32,388 bases of DNA, taken from contig JAQGKH010000051.1 in the NCBI GenBank assembly GCA_028290225.1, forward strand, positions 1-32,388. The letters are read 5' to 3'. The notes under the pieces are model-generated. The model was not told where the DNA came from and searched no databases. It was given only the letters and a program-made list of their open reading frames with translations. The position numbers were made by a program, and so were the translations under genes. The DNA is from Devosia sp. (GTDB lineage Bacteria; Pseudomonadota; Alphaproteobacteria; Rhizobiales; Devosiaceae). Every line of letters starts with the position of its first letter. Positions within the stretch are counted from its first letter, which is position 1. Shown piece by piece: positions 8,444-16,499 of the stretch.

Positions 8444-9001
8444 ATGGCCGCTTATTCTCTCACTGATCTCAAGAACCGGATGCAGAAGTCCATCTCTTCC
8501 TTGCGCGAGGAACTGGCCGGGCTTCGCACGGGGCGCGCCAGCGCCAGCCTGCTTGAGCCGGTTACAGTGGAAGCCTATGGTTCGCGCATGCCGCTGAACC
8601 AGGTTGCAACCGTGACTGTGCCCGAGCCGCGCATGCTCAGCGTCCAGGTCTGGGACCGCTCCATGGCGAACGCCGTGGAGAAGGCCATCCGCAACAGCGG
8701 TCTGGGTCTTAATCCGGTTGGCGAGGGCCAGGTGATCCGTGTTCCGCTTCCTGAACTCAACGAAGAGCGCCGGCGCGAATTGACCAAGGTTGCGCATAAC
8801 TATGCCGAGCAGGCGCGCGTTGCCGTGCGCCATATCCGGCGCGACGGCATGGACATCCTCAAGAAAGCTGAGAAGGACGGCGACCTGAGCCAGGACGACG
8901 TTCGCACCCAATCGGACCTGGTTCAAAAGGCCACCGATGCGGCCGTGGCGGAGATCGACAGTGTGGTCGTCGCCAAGGAACAGGAAATCATGCAGGTCTG
9001 A
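8444..9001 (+). CDS. frr: Ribosome recycling factor
   Basis: RRF splits post-termination ribosomes together with EF-G. The 185-residue product shows the family motifs: [20 protein letters not shown], the RNSGLGLNP stretch, and the helical [15 protein letters not shown] region. Length is standard. AAGGACG at 8431-8437 precedes the ATG. It is co-directional with pyrH (18-base gap) and uppS (30-base gap), so all three are probably one transcript. Confidence 0.98.
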   Translation: MAAYSLTDLKNRMQKSISSLREELAGLRTGRASASLLEPVTVEAYGSRMPLNQVATVTVPEPRMLSVQVWDRSMANAVEKAIRNSGLGLNPVGEGQVIRVPLPELNEERRRELTKVAHNYAEQARVAVRHIRRDGMDILKKAEKDGDLSQDDVRTQSDLVQKATDAAVAEIDSVVVAKEQEIMQV

Positions 9002-9031
9002 CGTTTTTTGCGCTGCGCCAGGAGGGCGTAG

Positions 9032-9793
9032 ATGTCCAGCGATCCCGCTATCACCGCCGAACTTGCGCCGCGTCCGCGGCTGCGCATTCCCGTGCATCTC
9101 GGGGTGATCATGGACGGCAATGGTCGCTGGGCCAAGGCACGGGGCAAGCTGCGCACCGAAGGCCATATCGAAGGTGTCAAATCCCTGCGCAACCTGGTTG
9201 AGCTGTGCATCAACTATGGCGTGGCCCATCTGACGGTGTTCAGCTTTTCTTCGGAGAACTGGAGCCGGCCCAAGGAGGAAGTGGCCTTCATCTTCAATCT
9301 GTTGCGCCGGTTCGTCGCGTCCGATCTGCAGCGCTTGATCCGCAACAATGTCCGGGTTCGGATCATCGGGGACCGCATCGGCCTCGAGCCATCGCTGGTT
9401 CGGTTGATCGACGACGTCGAAGCCAAGACGCGCGACAACACCGGTCTGGTGCTGATCGTCGCCTTCAACTATGGCGGCAAGGCCGAAATTGCCGAGGCAA
9501 CCCGCCGGATTGCCGTTGAAGTTGCTGCGGGGCGGCTGGCTCCGGACGACATCACCGAGGACACGATCGCGGCGGCGCTTTATACCGCCGGCATTCCGGA
9601 TCCCGATTTGATTATCCGCACCAGCGGCGAACAGCGCATTTCCAATTTCCTGCTGTGGCAGGCCGCTTATTCGGAATTCGTCTTTGTTGACGAGTACTGG
9701 CCCGATTTCGGGGAAGAAAGCTTCGTGAAGGTTCTTGAAGCCTTTTCACTGAGAGATCGGCGCTTCGGCGGCATTGGAAGCGCAGGTCCGTGA
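9032..9793 (+). CDS. uppS: Undecaprenyl diphosphate synthase (isoprenyl transferase)
   Basis: UppS is the cis-prenyltransferase that makes the C55 lipid carrier for peptidoglycan and O-antigen. The catalytic VIMDGNGRWA motif is at residues 25-34 (Asp28), followed by FSFSSENWSRP and the C-terminal DLIIRTSGEQRISNFLLWQ with the diphosphate-binding Arg. Length is 253 residues. AGGAGG at 9020-9025 sets the ATG at 9032. The stop overlaps or abuts the start of cdsA. Confidence 0.97.
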   Translation: MSSDPAITAELAPRPRLRIPVHLGVIMDGNGRWAKARGKLRTEGHIEGVKSLRNLVELCINYGVAHLTVFSFSSENWSRPKEEVAFIFNLLRRFVASDLQRLIRNNVRVRIIGDRIGLEPSLVRLIDDVEAKTRDNTGLVLIVAFNYGGKAEIAEATRRIAVEVAAGRLAPDDITEDTIAAALYTAGIPDPDLIIRTSGEQRISNFLLWQAAYSEFVFVDEYWPDFGEESFVKVLEAFSLRDRRFGGIGSAGP

Positions 9794-9795
9794 CT

Positions 9796-10650
9796 ATGCC
9801 GGACGCTCCTCCGGGACAGCCTTCGCCGCCGCGCCGTCGAGTCTGGGCTGATCTGGGGCCAAGGATCGGATCCGCCGTTGTCCTGATCGCGCTTACCGTG
9901 TCTGCCCTTTATATCGGCGGGCCGTTTTTTGCCCTGGTGGTCAGCCTGGTTTTTGCGGGTGCCTATCGGGAATGGGAAACCATGGTGTCGCGTGCACCGC
10001 TCACGCCGTTTGGCTGGGTGTTGATTGCGGCCTTGGCGCTATCGGGCCTGGTTTATCCATTTGCTGGTGTATCGGTCGCCATCGGCATCGTTGCCTTTGC
10101 GTGTGTCGCGGCGATTGTCGCGCGCGGGGAGGGCATGTGGTGGCGGGTGGTCGGCCTGGTTCTGTTTGGGGCGGTGATCATCGCCGCCCAGGCCTTGCGC
10201 GGAACGACATTCACCGGCGTCTGGGCCGGCCTTTATCTGGGCACCGTTGTCTGGATGACCGACTCGGCGGCTTTTTTTGCCGGACGCCAGATCGGGGGGG
10301 AAAAGCTGGCGCCCGATATTTCGCCCTCCAAGACCTGGTCCGGTGCCCTGGGTGGTTTGGCGCTGGGTACAACGGCGGGCCTGGTGGTCTGGACGCTGGT
10401 GTCTGATTCTCCTTGGTGGATCGGCCTCGTGCTGTCTGCGACGCTGAGCATTCTTGGCCAACTGGGCGATCTGGGCGAAAGCGCGGTGAAGCGCCACTTC
10501 CGCGTCAAGGACAGCGGCGACATCATTCCCGGGCATGGTGGATTGATGGATCGGCTGGATAGCCTTACGCTTGGCGTGTTGCTGGTGCTGGTTGTTGGCG
10601 CATTGCACGCGGGCTGGGGCGCGGTAGCCGAAGGGCTTTTGCACTGGTAG
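9796..10650 (+). CDS. cdsA: Phosphatidate cytidylyltransferase (CDP-diglyceride synthase)
   Basis: CdsA is an integral membrane enzyme making CDP-diacylglycerol, the precursor of all bacterial phospholipids. The protein is about 284 residues, mostly hydrophobic helices. It carries DISPSKTWSGALGG and the family signature LGDLGESAVKRHFRVKDSG with IPGHGGLMDRLDS. Two starts are possible: GTG 9790 overlapping the uppS stop, or ATG 9796, 9 bases after an AGG; I prefer 9796. The N-terminal proline-rich tail precedes the first membrane helix. Confidence 0.95.
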   Translation: MPDAPPGQPSPPRRRVWADLGPRIGSAVVLIALTVSALYIGGPFFALVVSLVFAGAYREWETMVSRAPLTPFGWVLIAALALSGLVYPFAGVSVAIGIVAFACVAAIVARGEGMWWRVVGLVLFGAVIIAAQALRGTTFTGVWAGLYLGTVVWMTDSAAFFAGRQIGGEKLAPDISPSKTWSGALGGLALGTTAGLVVWTLVSDSPWWIGLVLSATLSILGQLGDLGESAVKRHFRVKDSGDIIPGHGGLMDRLDSLTLGVLLVLVVGALHAGWGAVAEGLLHW

Positions 10651-10686
10651 GCTGAGCGGCATTCGCAGCCGCGAACAAGGTATTCA

Positions 10687-11823
10687 ATGCTCGATTTCAT
10701 CCCCTGGCTTCTGTCCTATGTCATCCCCTTCCTGGTGGTGCTGACCGTCATCGTCTTTGTCCACGAAATGGGGCATTACCTGGTGGCGCGCTGGAACGGC
10801 GTTGCGATCGACGCCTTCTCGATCGGCTTTGGACCGGAGTTGTTGGGCTGGAACGACCGTCATGGCACGCGCTGGCGGCTTTCGGCCATTCCCCTGGGCG
10901 GTTATGTGAAGTTCACCGGCGATGCCAATGCGGCAAGCGTGCCCGATGCCGAGACCCTTGCCAGTGCTGACCCGGCTCTAGCGCCGCACCTGTTCGCCAA
11001 CAAGAATGTCTGGCGGCGCATCGCCGTGGTTGCCGCCGGACCGATCGCCAATGTTCTGCTGACCTTCTTGATCCTTTATGCGCTGCTGCTCGGCTATGGG
11101 CGCTACACCATACCCCCGGTGATCAGCGAAGTGATTGCGGGCTCGGTGGCCGACGCGGCCGGGCTGCGGGCTGGCGACGTGATCACCGGCGTCGACGGTT
11201 ATGCCGTGCGTGGGTTCGAGGATTTCCAGCGCTTCGTGGCCACCAGTCCGCAGCGTCCGGTTACCCTGGACATCGAGCGTCAGGGGGCCAGCCAAAGCCT
11301 GGTGCTGGTGCCCGAAGCCGTGGAGGTAAAGGACCGCTTCGGCAATACGCAGCGCATTGGCCGAATCGGGGTCAGCCGCGATGTGGAGCAAACCGAGGTT
11401 ACGCTTTATCGGCCCGGGCCCGTGGAAGCGATCGGGATGACCTTCGAGGAAATCCGGTTCATCATCCAGCGCACGGGGGCGTTCCTGGGGGACTTCTTCG
11501 TGGGGCGGGGGGATGTGGAGCAGCTTGGGGGGCCGGTAAAGGTCGCCAAGGTCTCCGGCGAGGTGGCAACCTTGGGTATTGTAGCCCTGATCAACTTGAT
11601 GGCCTTGCTCTCGCTGAACATCGGCGTATTCAATCTGTTGCCGATTCCGATGCTGGATGGCGGGCACCTGTTGTACTACCTGGTCGAGGCCGTCCGAGGA
11701 CGACCATTGAGCATCAAGGTGCAAGAGATTGGTTTTCGCTTCGGGTTTGCTTTGGTGTTGGCGCTGATGGTGTTTACGTTGTTCAACGATACACTGTTCG
11801 CCTACCTGCGCACGCTGAATTAA
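10687..11823 (+). CDS. rseP: RseP-type site-2 intramembrane zinc metalloprotease
   Basis: RseP cleaves membrane anchors within the bilayer, including anti-sigma factors and signal-peptide remnants. The zinc site is HEMGH at residues 26-30 within the first membrane helix, with the third ligand in LDGGH (Asp324). One PDZ domain covers about residues 143-208 (E. coli RseP has two), and membrane helices lie near 110-135, 298-322 and at the C-terminus. Length is 378 residues, normal for alphaproteobacteria. It follows cdsA directly; dxr, often found between them, is absent. bamA lies 182 bases downstream. Confidence 0.96.
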   Translation: MLDFIPWLLSYVIPFLVVLTVIVFVHEMGHYLVARWNGVAIDAFSIGFGPELLGWNDRHGTRWRLSAIPLGGYVKFTGDANAASVPDAETLASADPALAPHLFANKNVWRRIAVVAAGPIANVLLTFLILYALLLGYGRYTIPPVISEVIAGSVADAAGLRAGDVITGVDGYAVRGFEDFQRFVATSPQRPVTLDIERQGASQSLVLVPEAVEVKDRFGNTQRIGRIGVSRDVEQTEVTLYRPGPVEAIGMTFEEIRFIIQRTGAFLGDFFVGRGDVEQLGGPVKVAKVSGEVATLGIVALINLMALLSLNIGVFNLLPIPMLDGGHLLYYLVEAVRGRPLSIKVQEIGFRFGFALVLALMVFTLFNDTLFAYLRTLN

Positions 11824-11850
11824 CCTTGCCTTAACCTTGGTTGGCAAGGT
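11823..11850. repeat. Inverted repeat after rseP
   Basis: ACCTTGCC (11823-11830) and GGCAAGGT (11843-11850) form an 8-bp stem starting inside the rseP stop codon; the 12-base loop itself contains AACC-TT-GGTT. No T-run follows. It may mark the end of the rseP transcript. Confidence 0.4.
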
Positions 11851-11903
11851 GTTGCACGAATACAAGGCATCCAAGCATTTGCTAACCGCGTCGCGGCTTT
11901 AGC

Positions 11904-11932
11904 CTTGTCCTTGGTTAAATAACCGGTAAAAC
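11904..11932 (+). promoter_or_regulatory. Candidate bamA promoter with a central inverted repeat
   Basis: CTTGTC (11904-11909), 17 bases, then TAAAAC (11927-11932), in an AT-rich island of an otherwise GC-rich region. The spacer contains GGTTA-AA-TAACC (11913-11924), a symmetric site that could bind a regulator. The rest of the 182-base gap before bamA shows nothing else clear. Confidence 0.4.
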
Positions 11933-12005
11933 GGTTTAATGGAGTGGGCTTGGGGGAGCGCTGTGCATGGCGAGTCCCCGAGCCAGTCGCAGAAGGCAAA
12001 AAAAT

Positions 12006-14114
12006 ATGACTCAATCGAAGCTAATGCGCGGTGTGGCGCTCGCAATTCTGAGTGCTGCAGCTCCTGTTATCGGTTCCGGCGTTCCGCTCATTGGCGCTGT
12101 TGCGGCGCAGGCTCAGGAGCAACTGGTCGGCTCGGTGCTGTTCGAGGGCAATCGTCGCTTCTCGGATACCCAGCTCTTGAGCATGGTTGACCTGTCCGCA
12201 TCGGGTATCTTCACGCAGCAGCGCCTGGCCTCCGATATCGAGAGTATCCGCCAGGCTTATGACGGCGACGGTTTCATGTCGGTCGGGGTGACGGCGCGGA
12301 CTGAAGCCACTGCCGATAATCGCGTGCGGATCACCTTCGTGATCAATGAAGGTGAGCGGGCCGGCATTGCCGCCATCAACTTCACCGGCAACAACGCGTT
12401 CAGCGCGGGCAACCTCAAGGGCAGCATCACCACCAAGGAAACCGGCTTTTTGAGCTGGCTGCTCAAGGATGACTCCTATGATGAGCGCCGCATCGCCGTG
12501 GACCGTGAACTGGTGCGCTTGTATTACGCCAATCGCGGCTATCCCGATGCGCAGGTCACATCGGTCGGCGAGTATGACGCTGCGCGCAATGCGTATTTCA
12601 TCAACTTCACCATCAATGAAGGCCAGCGCTACGAGTTCGCCAATGTTGGCATCGAGACCAGCATTGCCGGCCTCAACACCAATGCGCTGACCGGCACGGT
12701 GCGCACCGACGAAGGTGGGCGCTATTCCATCACCGACCTGCAGCGCACCATCGAAGACATGGCTTATGAAGCCACCGCACAAGGTTATTCCTTTGCCGAT
12801 GTGCGTGCGCGCATGGACCGCGATGTTACCAACGGGACCTTCAATGTCACCTATCTGGTTGATGAAGGGGCGCGCGTATATGTCGAGCGCGTCAACATCA
12901 CCGGCAACGACAAGACCCGTGATTTCGTGATCCGTCGCGAGCTGGAGTTTGCTGAAGGCGACCCCTTCAACCGTGCCCTGCTGGTGCGGGGCCGCAAGGA
13001 AATCCAGGATCTGGGGTTCTTCTCGGCTGTTGAAGTGACCACCCAGCCAGGCTCCTCGGCTGACAAGGTCATCATCAACATCGCAGTAACGGAAAGCTCG
13101 ACGGGCGAGTATGGCGCAACGGCCGGTTACTCCACCACCGAAGGCATTCTGGGTGAAGTCTCGCTGACCGAGCGCAACTTCCTTGGTCGTGGCCAGTATC
13201 TGCGGGCCGCTGTTGGCGCCTCGCAATCGGGTCGCACCTTCGACTTCTCCTTCACCGAGCCGCGTTTCATGGGGCTGCAGGTGTCGGCAGGCGTTGATGC
13301 CTATCATCGCATTGTCGATGAAACGGATCGCAACTTCTATGGCTTCCAGTCGACCGGTGGCCAGGTGCGGCTGGGTGTGCCGATCCTAGGTGATCTGTCC
13401 GGGACGGTGTTTACCGGCATCGAGCGCAAGACCGTTGTGGATGAAGATCCGGACAACTCGGCGCTGTTTGATAACGGTGAGGAGTTCTACAAGGCTTTTG
13501 CCGGCTATACGCTGACCTGGAACGGGGTGGACGACACCAAGAACCCGACCGAAGGCCTGTATGCGACCTTTACCCAGCAATATATCGGCTGGGACCACAA
13601 TCTGATCAAATCGGAAGCTCGCGGTCGTTACTTCGTGCCCTTGCTGGATGACAGCGGCATCGTGGCCAGCGTCAAGGGCCAGGCCGGCGTCATCAACGAT
13701 CTGGGTGACGATGGCGTCAGCCCGCTCGAGGCATTCATGCCCGGCTCGCAGCTGATCCGTGGCTTTGAAGGTCGTGGGCTTGGCCCGCGTCTGGCAAGCG
13801 GCGAATATCTGGGTGCGACCATGTATGCCGGCTTGTCGGCGGAAGTGGAGTTCCCCATTCCCGTGCTGCCCGAAAGCTATGGCGTGAGCGGCGCCGTCTG
13901 GGCTGATGCAGCCTGGGTGGATGGTTTGGCCAATGCGGAAGGCAATGCGGTTGATCCGGGTAGCGTAGACGAGCCATGGCGCACGTCCGTCGGCGCGTCG
14001 CTGATCTGGGACTCGCCATTCGGTCCGCTCCGTGGGGACTTCGCCCATGTGCTCAACAAGGCGACTTCGGATCGCACGCAGGTGTTCCAGCTGACCCTCT
14101 CCAGCTTGCTCTAG
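12006..14114 (+). CDS. bamA: Outer-membrane protein assembly factor BamA, with four POTRA domains
   Basis: BamA is the Omp85 core of the BAM complex that folds beta-barrel proteins into the outer membrane. ATG 12006 (AGAAGG at 11991) gives a signal peptide with cleavage expected after AQA at about residue 36; ATG 11967 would add 13 basic residues and fits less well. POTRA domains cover about 39-116, 118-206, 208-288 and 290-363; the 16-strand barrel covers 368-702. The first POTRA resembles POTRA2 of other BamA proteins and the second carries the long insertion typical of POTRA3, so POTRA1 appears to be missing. Length is 702 residues against about 770-800 in related bacteria. A strong terminator follows. 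Confidence 0.95.
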   Translation: MTQSKLMRGVALAILSAAAPVIGSGVPLIGAVAAQAQEQLVGSVLFEGNRRFSDTQLLSMVDLSASGIFTQQRLASDIESIRQAYDGDGFMSVGVTARTEATADNRVRITFVINEGERAGIAAINFTGNNAFSAGNLKGSITTKETGFLSWLLKDDSYDERRIAVDRELVRLYYANRGYPDAQVTSVGEYDAARNAYFINFTINEGQRYEFANVGIETSIAGLNTNALTGTVRTDEGGRYSITDLQRTIEDMAYEATAQGYSFADVRARMDRDVTNGTFNVTYLVDEGARVYVERVNITGNDKTRDFVIRRELEFAEGDPFNRALLVRGRKEIQDLGFFSAVEVTTQPGSSADKVIINIAVTESSTGEYGATAGYSTTEGILGEVSLTERNFLGRGQYLRAAVGASQSGRTFDFSFTEPRFMGLQVSAGVDAYHRIVDETDRNFYGFQSTGGQVRLGVPILGDLSGTVFTGIERKTVVDEDPDNSALFDNGEEFYKAFAGYTLTWNGVDDTKNPTEGLYATFTQQYIGWDHNLIKSEARGRYFVPLLDDSGIVASVKGQAGVINDLGDDGVSPLEAFMPGSQLIRGFEGRGLGPRLASGEYLGATMYAGLSAEVEFPIPVLPESYGVSGAVWADAAWVDGLANAEGNAVDPGSVDEPWRTSVGASLIWDSPFGPLRGDFAHVLNKATSDRTQVFQLTLSSLL

Positions 14115-14136
14115 TCGCAGAGGCGTGAAACAGTTC

Positions 14137-14176
14137 AAGGAGCCGCGGGGCGGTAGCGCCGCGGCTCCTTGCTTTT
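14137..14176 (+). terminator. Rho-independent terminator of bamA
   Basis: AAGGAGCCGCGG (14137-14148) pairs perfectly over 12 bp with 14159-14170 around a 10-base loop, followed by GCTTTT. It ends only about 10 bases before the lpxD start codon. Confidence 0.85.
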
Positions 14177-14186
14177 AAGTGATATA

Positions 14187-15224
14187 ATGGTCGATACCCG
14201 CTTTCACCGCTTCGCCGGTCCCACCTCGGTCAGCGCAATTCTATCCGGTCTGGGACGCGCCGGTTTGCTTGCCGAACTGCCTGGCAATGCCGCCGAGCAC
14301 GTCATCACCGGCGCGGGGGAACTGGAACTTGCCGGTTCTGGCGATATCGCCCTGGCGGCACATAGCTCTTATGGCGAACAGTTGCGGGCAACCAATGCCG
14401 GCGTGGTGATCGTTGCGCCAGCTTTGCGCGAGTCCGTGCCGGCAAACACGATCGCCTTGGTGGCGGATCACCCGCATCACCTGTTTGCAGACGTTCTGGA
14501 TTACCTTTACCCCGCCAGTACCCAAGCAGTGATCGCTGGTAATCGAGCCGAGCTCGGGGCGCCCATATTCGAGCTGGATGTGACCATCGGCTCCAATGTG
14601 GTGATTGGATTTGGCGTCGAGATCGGGCGCGGTACGACCATCGGGGCGAATACCGTGATTGGACCCGGCGTCACCATCGGCCGGAATTGCGCTATCGCGG
14701 CCAACACCACCATCGACTGCGCCCATATCGGCAACAATGTCGTGATCCATCCGGGTGTGCGCATCGGCACCGAGGGCTTCGGCTGGCTGGACTTCGGACA
14801 GACCAACCGCAAATTGCCCCAGTTGGGGCGCGTGCTGATTCAGGATGGAGTGGAGATCGGGGCCAATTCCACTGTCGACCGGGGGGCCCTGGGCGATACC
14901 TGCCTGGGCGAAGGCACCAAGATCGATAATCTGGTCCAGATCGGGCATAATTGCCGTATCGGCCGCAACTGCCTGATCGCTGCCATGTCCGGCCTGTCCG
15001 GCTCGACCATTGTAGGCGATGGGGTGCTGATGGGCGGTGGCGTGGGCACATCGGGCCATCTGACAATCGGGGCGGGCTCGGTGGTGCATGGGCGCGCGGC
15101 GGTGACCAAGAACTGGCCGGCGGGCTCCAAGCTGGCCGGGGCACCGGCGCAGGATATTCGGGATTTCTGGCGCGAGACCGCCACGATACGTAAATTGGCC
15201 AAGGGGGACCGACGGCATGACTGA
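14187..15224 (+). CDS. lpxD: UDP-3-O-acylglucosamine N-acyltransferase
   Basis: LpxD adds the second acyl chain in lipid A synthesis. The N-terminal uridine-binding domain (about residues 1-105) precedes a left-handed beta-helix of hexapeptide repeats, with catalytic His254 in NLVQIGHNCRIG. Length is 345 residues. ATG 14187 is chosen over the in-frame TTG 14169, which lies in the bamA terminator stem. The Shine-Dalgarno is poor (AAGTGA at 14177-14182). There is almost no room for a promoter after the terminator, so expression likely depends on read-through or a promoter inside bamA. The gene overlaps fabZ by 8 bases. Confidence 0.95.
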   Translation: MVDTRFHRFAGPTSVSAILSGLGRAGLLAELPGNAAEHVITGAGELELAGSGDIALAAHSSYGEQLRATNAGVVIVAPALRESVPANTIALVADHPHHLFADVLDYLYPASTQAVIAGNRAELGAPIFELDVTIGSNVVIGFGVEIGRGTTIGANTVIGPGVTIGRNCAIAANTTIDCAHIGNNVVIHPGVRIGTEGFGWLDFGQTNRKLPQLGRVLIQDGVEIGANSTVDRGALGDTCLGEGTKIDNLVQIGHNCRIGRNCLIAAMSGLSGSTIVGDGVLMGGGVGTSGHLTIGAGSVVHGRAAVTKNWPAGSKLAGAPAQDIRDFWRETATIRKLAKGDRRHD

Positions 15225-15693
15225 GGACGTGACTACTGCAACCGAGCTCGGCGCCATGAGCTTGGCCGAAATCCTCAAGAGCCTGCCGCATCGCTATCCG
15301 ATGCTGATGATCGACCGGATCATCAACATCAACGGCGATGAAACGGCGGTCGGCATCAAAAATGTTACCTTCAATGAGCCCATCTTTCAGGGTCACTTCC
15401 CCGAGAACCCGATTTTCCCCGGCGTGCTGATCATCGAAGGCATGGCGCAGACCGCCGGCGCGATCGTCATCAGGCATGACTCGGGTACGGGCCGGAAGAA
15501 TATCGTGCTGATGCTGGGCGTGGATAAAGCCAAGTTCCGCAAGCCTGCCATTCCGGGCGACAGGATCGAGTTCCACATCGCCAAAATCCAGCGGCGCCGT
15601 AATGTCGGCCGTTACGAGGCGCGGGCGATGGTGGATGGAACGATCATCGCCGAGGCCGAAATTACCGCCATGATCGTCGAGGCTACTTCGTGA
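15217..15693 (+). CDS. fabZ: 3-hydroxyacyl-ACP dehydratase FabZ
   Basis: FabZ dehydrates 3-hydroxyacyl-ACP in fatty-acid elongation and competes with the lipid A enzymes for that substrate, which explains its place in this operon. The hot-dog fold shows LPHRYPMLMID and the catalytic His60 (QGHFPENPIFPG) and Glu74 (LIIEGMAQ). Length is 158 residues. Its start lies within the lpxD 3' end (ATGACTGA) and its stop overlaps the GTG of lpxA, so lpxD-fabZ-lpxA are translationally coupled. Confidence 0.97.
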   Translation: MTEDVTTATELGAMSLAEILKSLPHRYPMLMIDRIININGDETAVGIKNVTFNEPIFQGHFPENPIFPGVLIIEGMAQTAGAIVIRHDSGTGRKNIVLMLGVDKAKFRKPAIPGDRIEFHIAKIQRRRNVGRYEARAMVDGTIIAEAEITAMIVEATS

Positions 15694-16499
15694 GCGAAGC
15701 CTTTGTGCACCCCACAGCCATTGTCGCGCCCGGTGCGCAGCTGGGGCAGGGGGTCAAGGTCGGGCCCTATTGCATCGTGGGCGAATACGTGGTGCTGGGC
15801 GATGATGTCGAGCTGATTTCCCATGTGTCGGTGGATGGACATACCGAGATCGGAGCGGGTACCCGCATCTTTCCTTTCGCCTCGGTCGGGCATGTGCCAC
15901 AGGATCTGAAGTATCACGGCGAAGCCTCGCGCCTGGTGATCGGCGAGCGTTGTACGATCCGTGAGGCCGTGACCCTCAATCCGGGTACCGAAAACGGCGG
16001 CATGCTGACCCAGATCGGCAATGACTGCCTGATCATGGCCAATGCGCATGTGGCCCATGACTGCATCATCGGCAACAACGTCATCATGGCCAATTATGTT
16101 GGCATTGCCGGCCATTGCCAGGTTGGCGACAACGTGATTTTCGGCGGTATCTGCGTGGTGCATCAATTCACACGCATTGGCGATCATGCATTTATCGGCG
16201 CCCAATCGATGATCGATGGCGATGTGATCCCCTATGGCATGGCCGTGGGGAACCGGGCCACCCTGGCCGGGCTGAACCTCGTGGGGCTCAAGCGCCGTAA
16301 ATTCGACCGCGAAGCCATTCATCGGTTGCGTGCGGCTTATCGCATGATCTTTTCCAATGAGGGCACGCTGCGCGAACGGGTCGAGGATGCGGCTGAGTTG
16401 TTCAAGGACGACAAGCTGGTGCAGGATGTGGTCGCCTTTATCGGTGCTGCATCGGACCGCCCCATCCTGATGCCGCGGAACGGCAACGCCTCCGAGTGA
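15690..16499 (+). CDS. lpxA: UDP-N-acetylglucosamine O-acyltransferase
   Basis: LpxA performs the first step of lipid A synthesis, acylating UDP-GlcNAc at the 3-OH. Hexapeptide repeats fill residues 5-185 as a left-handed beta-helix, with catalytic His123 in NAHVAHDC, followed by a helical C-terminal domain (GLKRRKFDREAIHRL). Length is 269 residues. The GTG at 15690 overlaps the fabZ stop by 4 bases (GTGA). The stop overlaps the lpxI start (TGATG). Confidence 0.97.
   Translation: MSEAFVHPTAIVAPGAQLGQGVKVGPYCIVGEYVVLGDDVELISHVSVDGHTEIGAGTRIFPFASVGHVPQDLKYHGEASRLVIGERCTIREAVTLNPGTENGGMLTQIGNDCLIMANAHVAHDCIIGNNVIMANYVGIAGHCQVGDNVIFGGICVVHQFTRIGDHAFIGAQSMIDGDVIPYGMAVGNRATLAGLNLVGLKRRKFDREAIHRLRAAYRMIFSNEGTLRERVEDAAELFKDDKLVQDVVAFIGAASDRPILMPRNGNASE

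Noticed and set aside
12021-13307. 428-codon minus-strand open frame
   Set aside because: Antisense to bamA, no family resemblance.
14183-14188. Perfect TATAAT as the lpxD promoter
   Set aside because: It overlaps the start codon and has no -35 at the right distance (only GC-rich terminator stem), so it is more likely chance.
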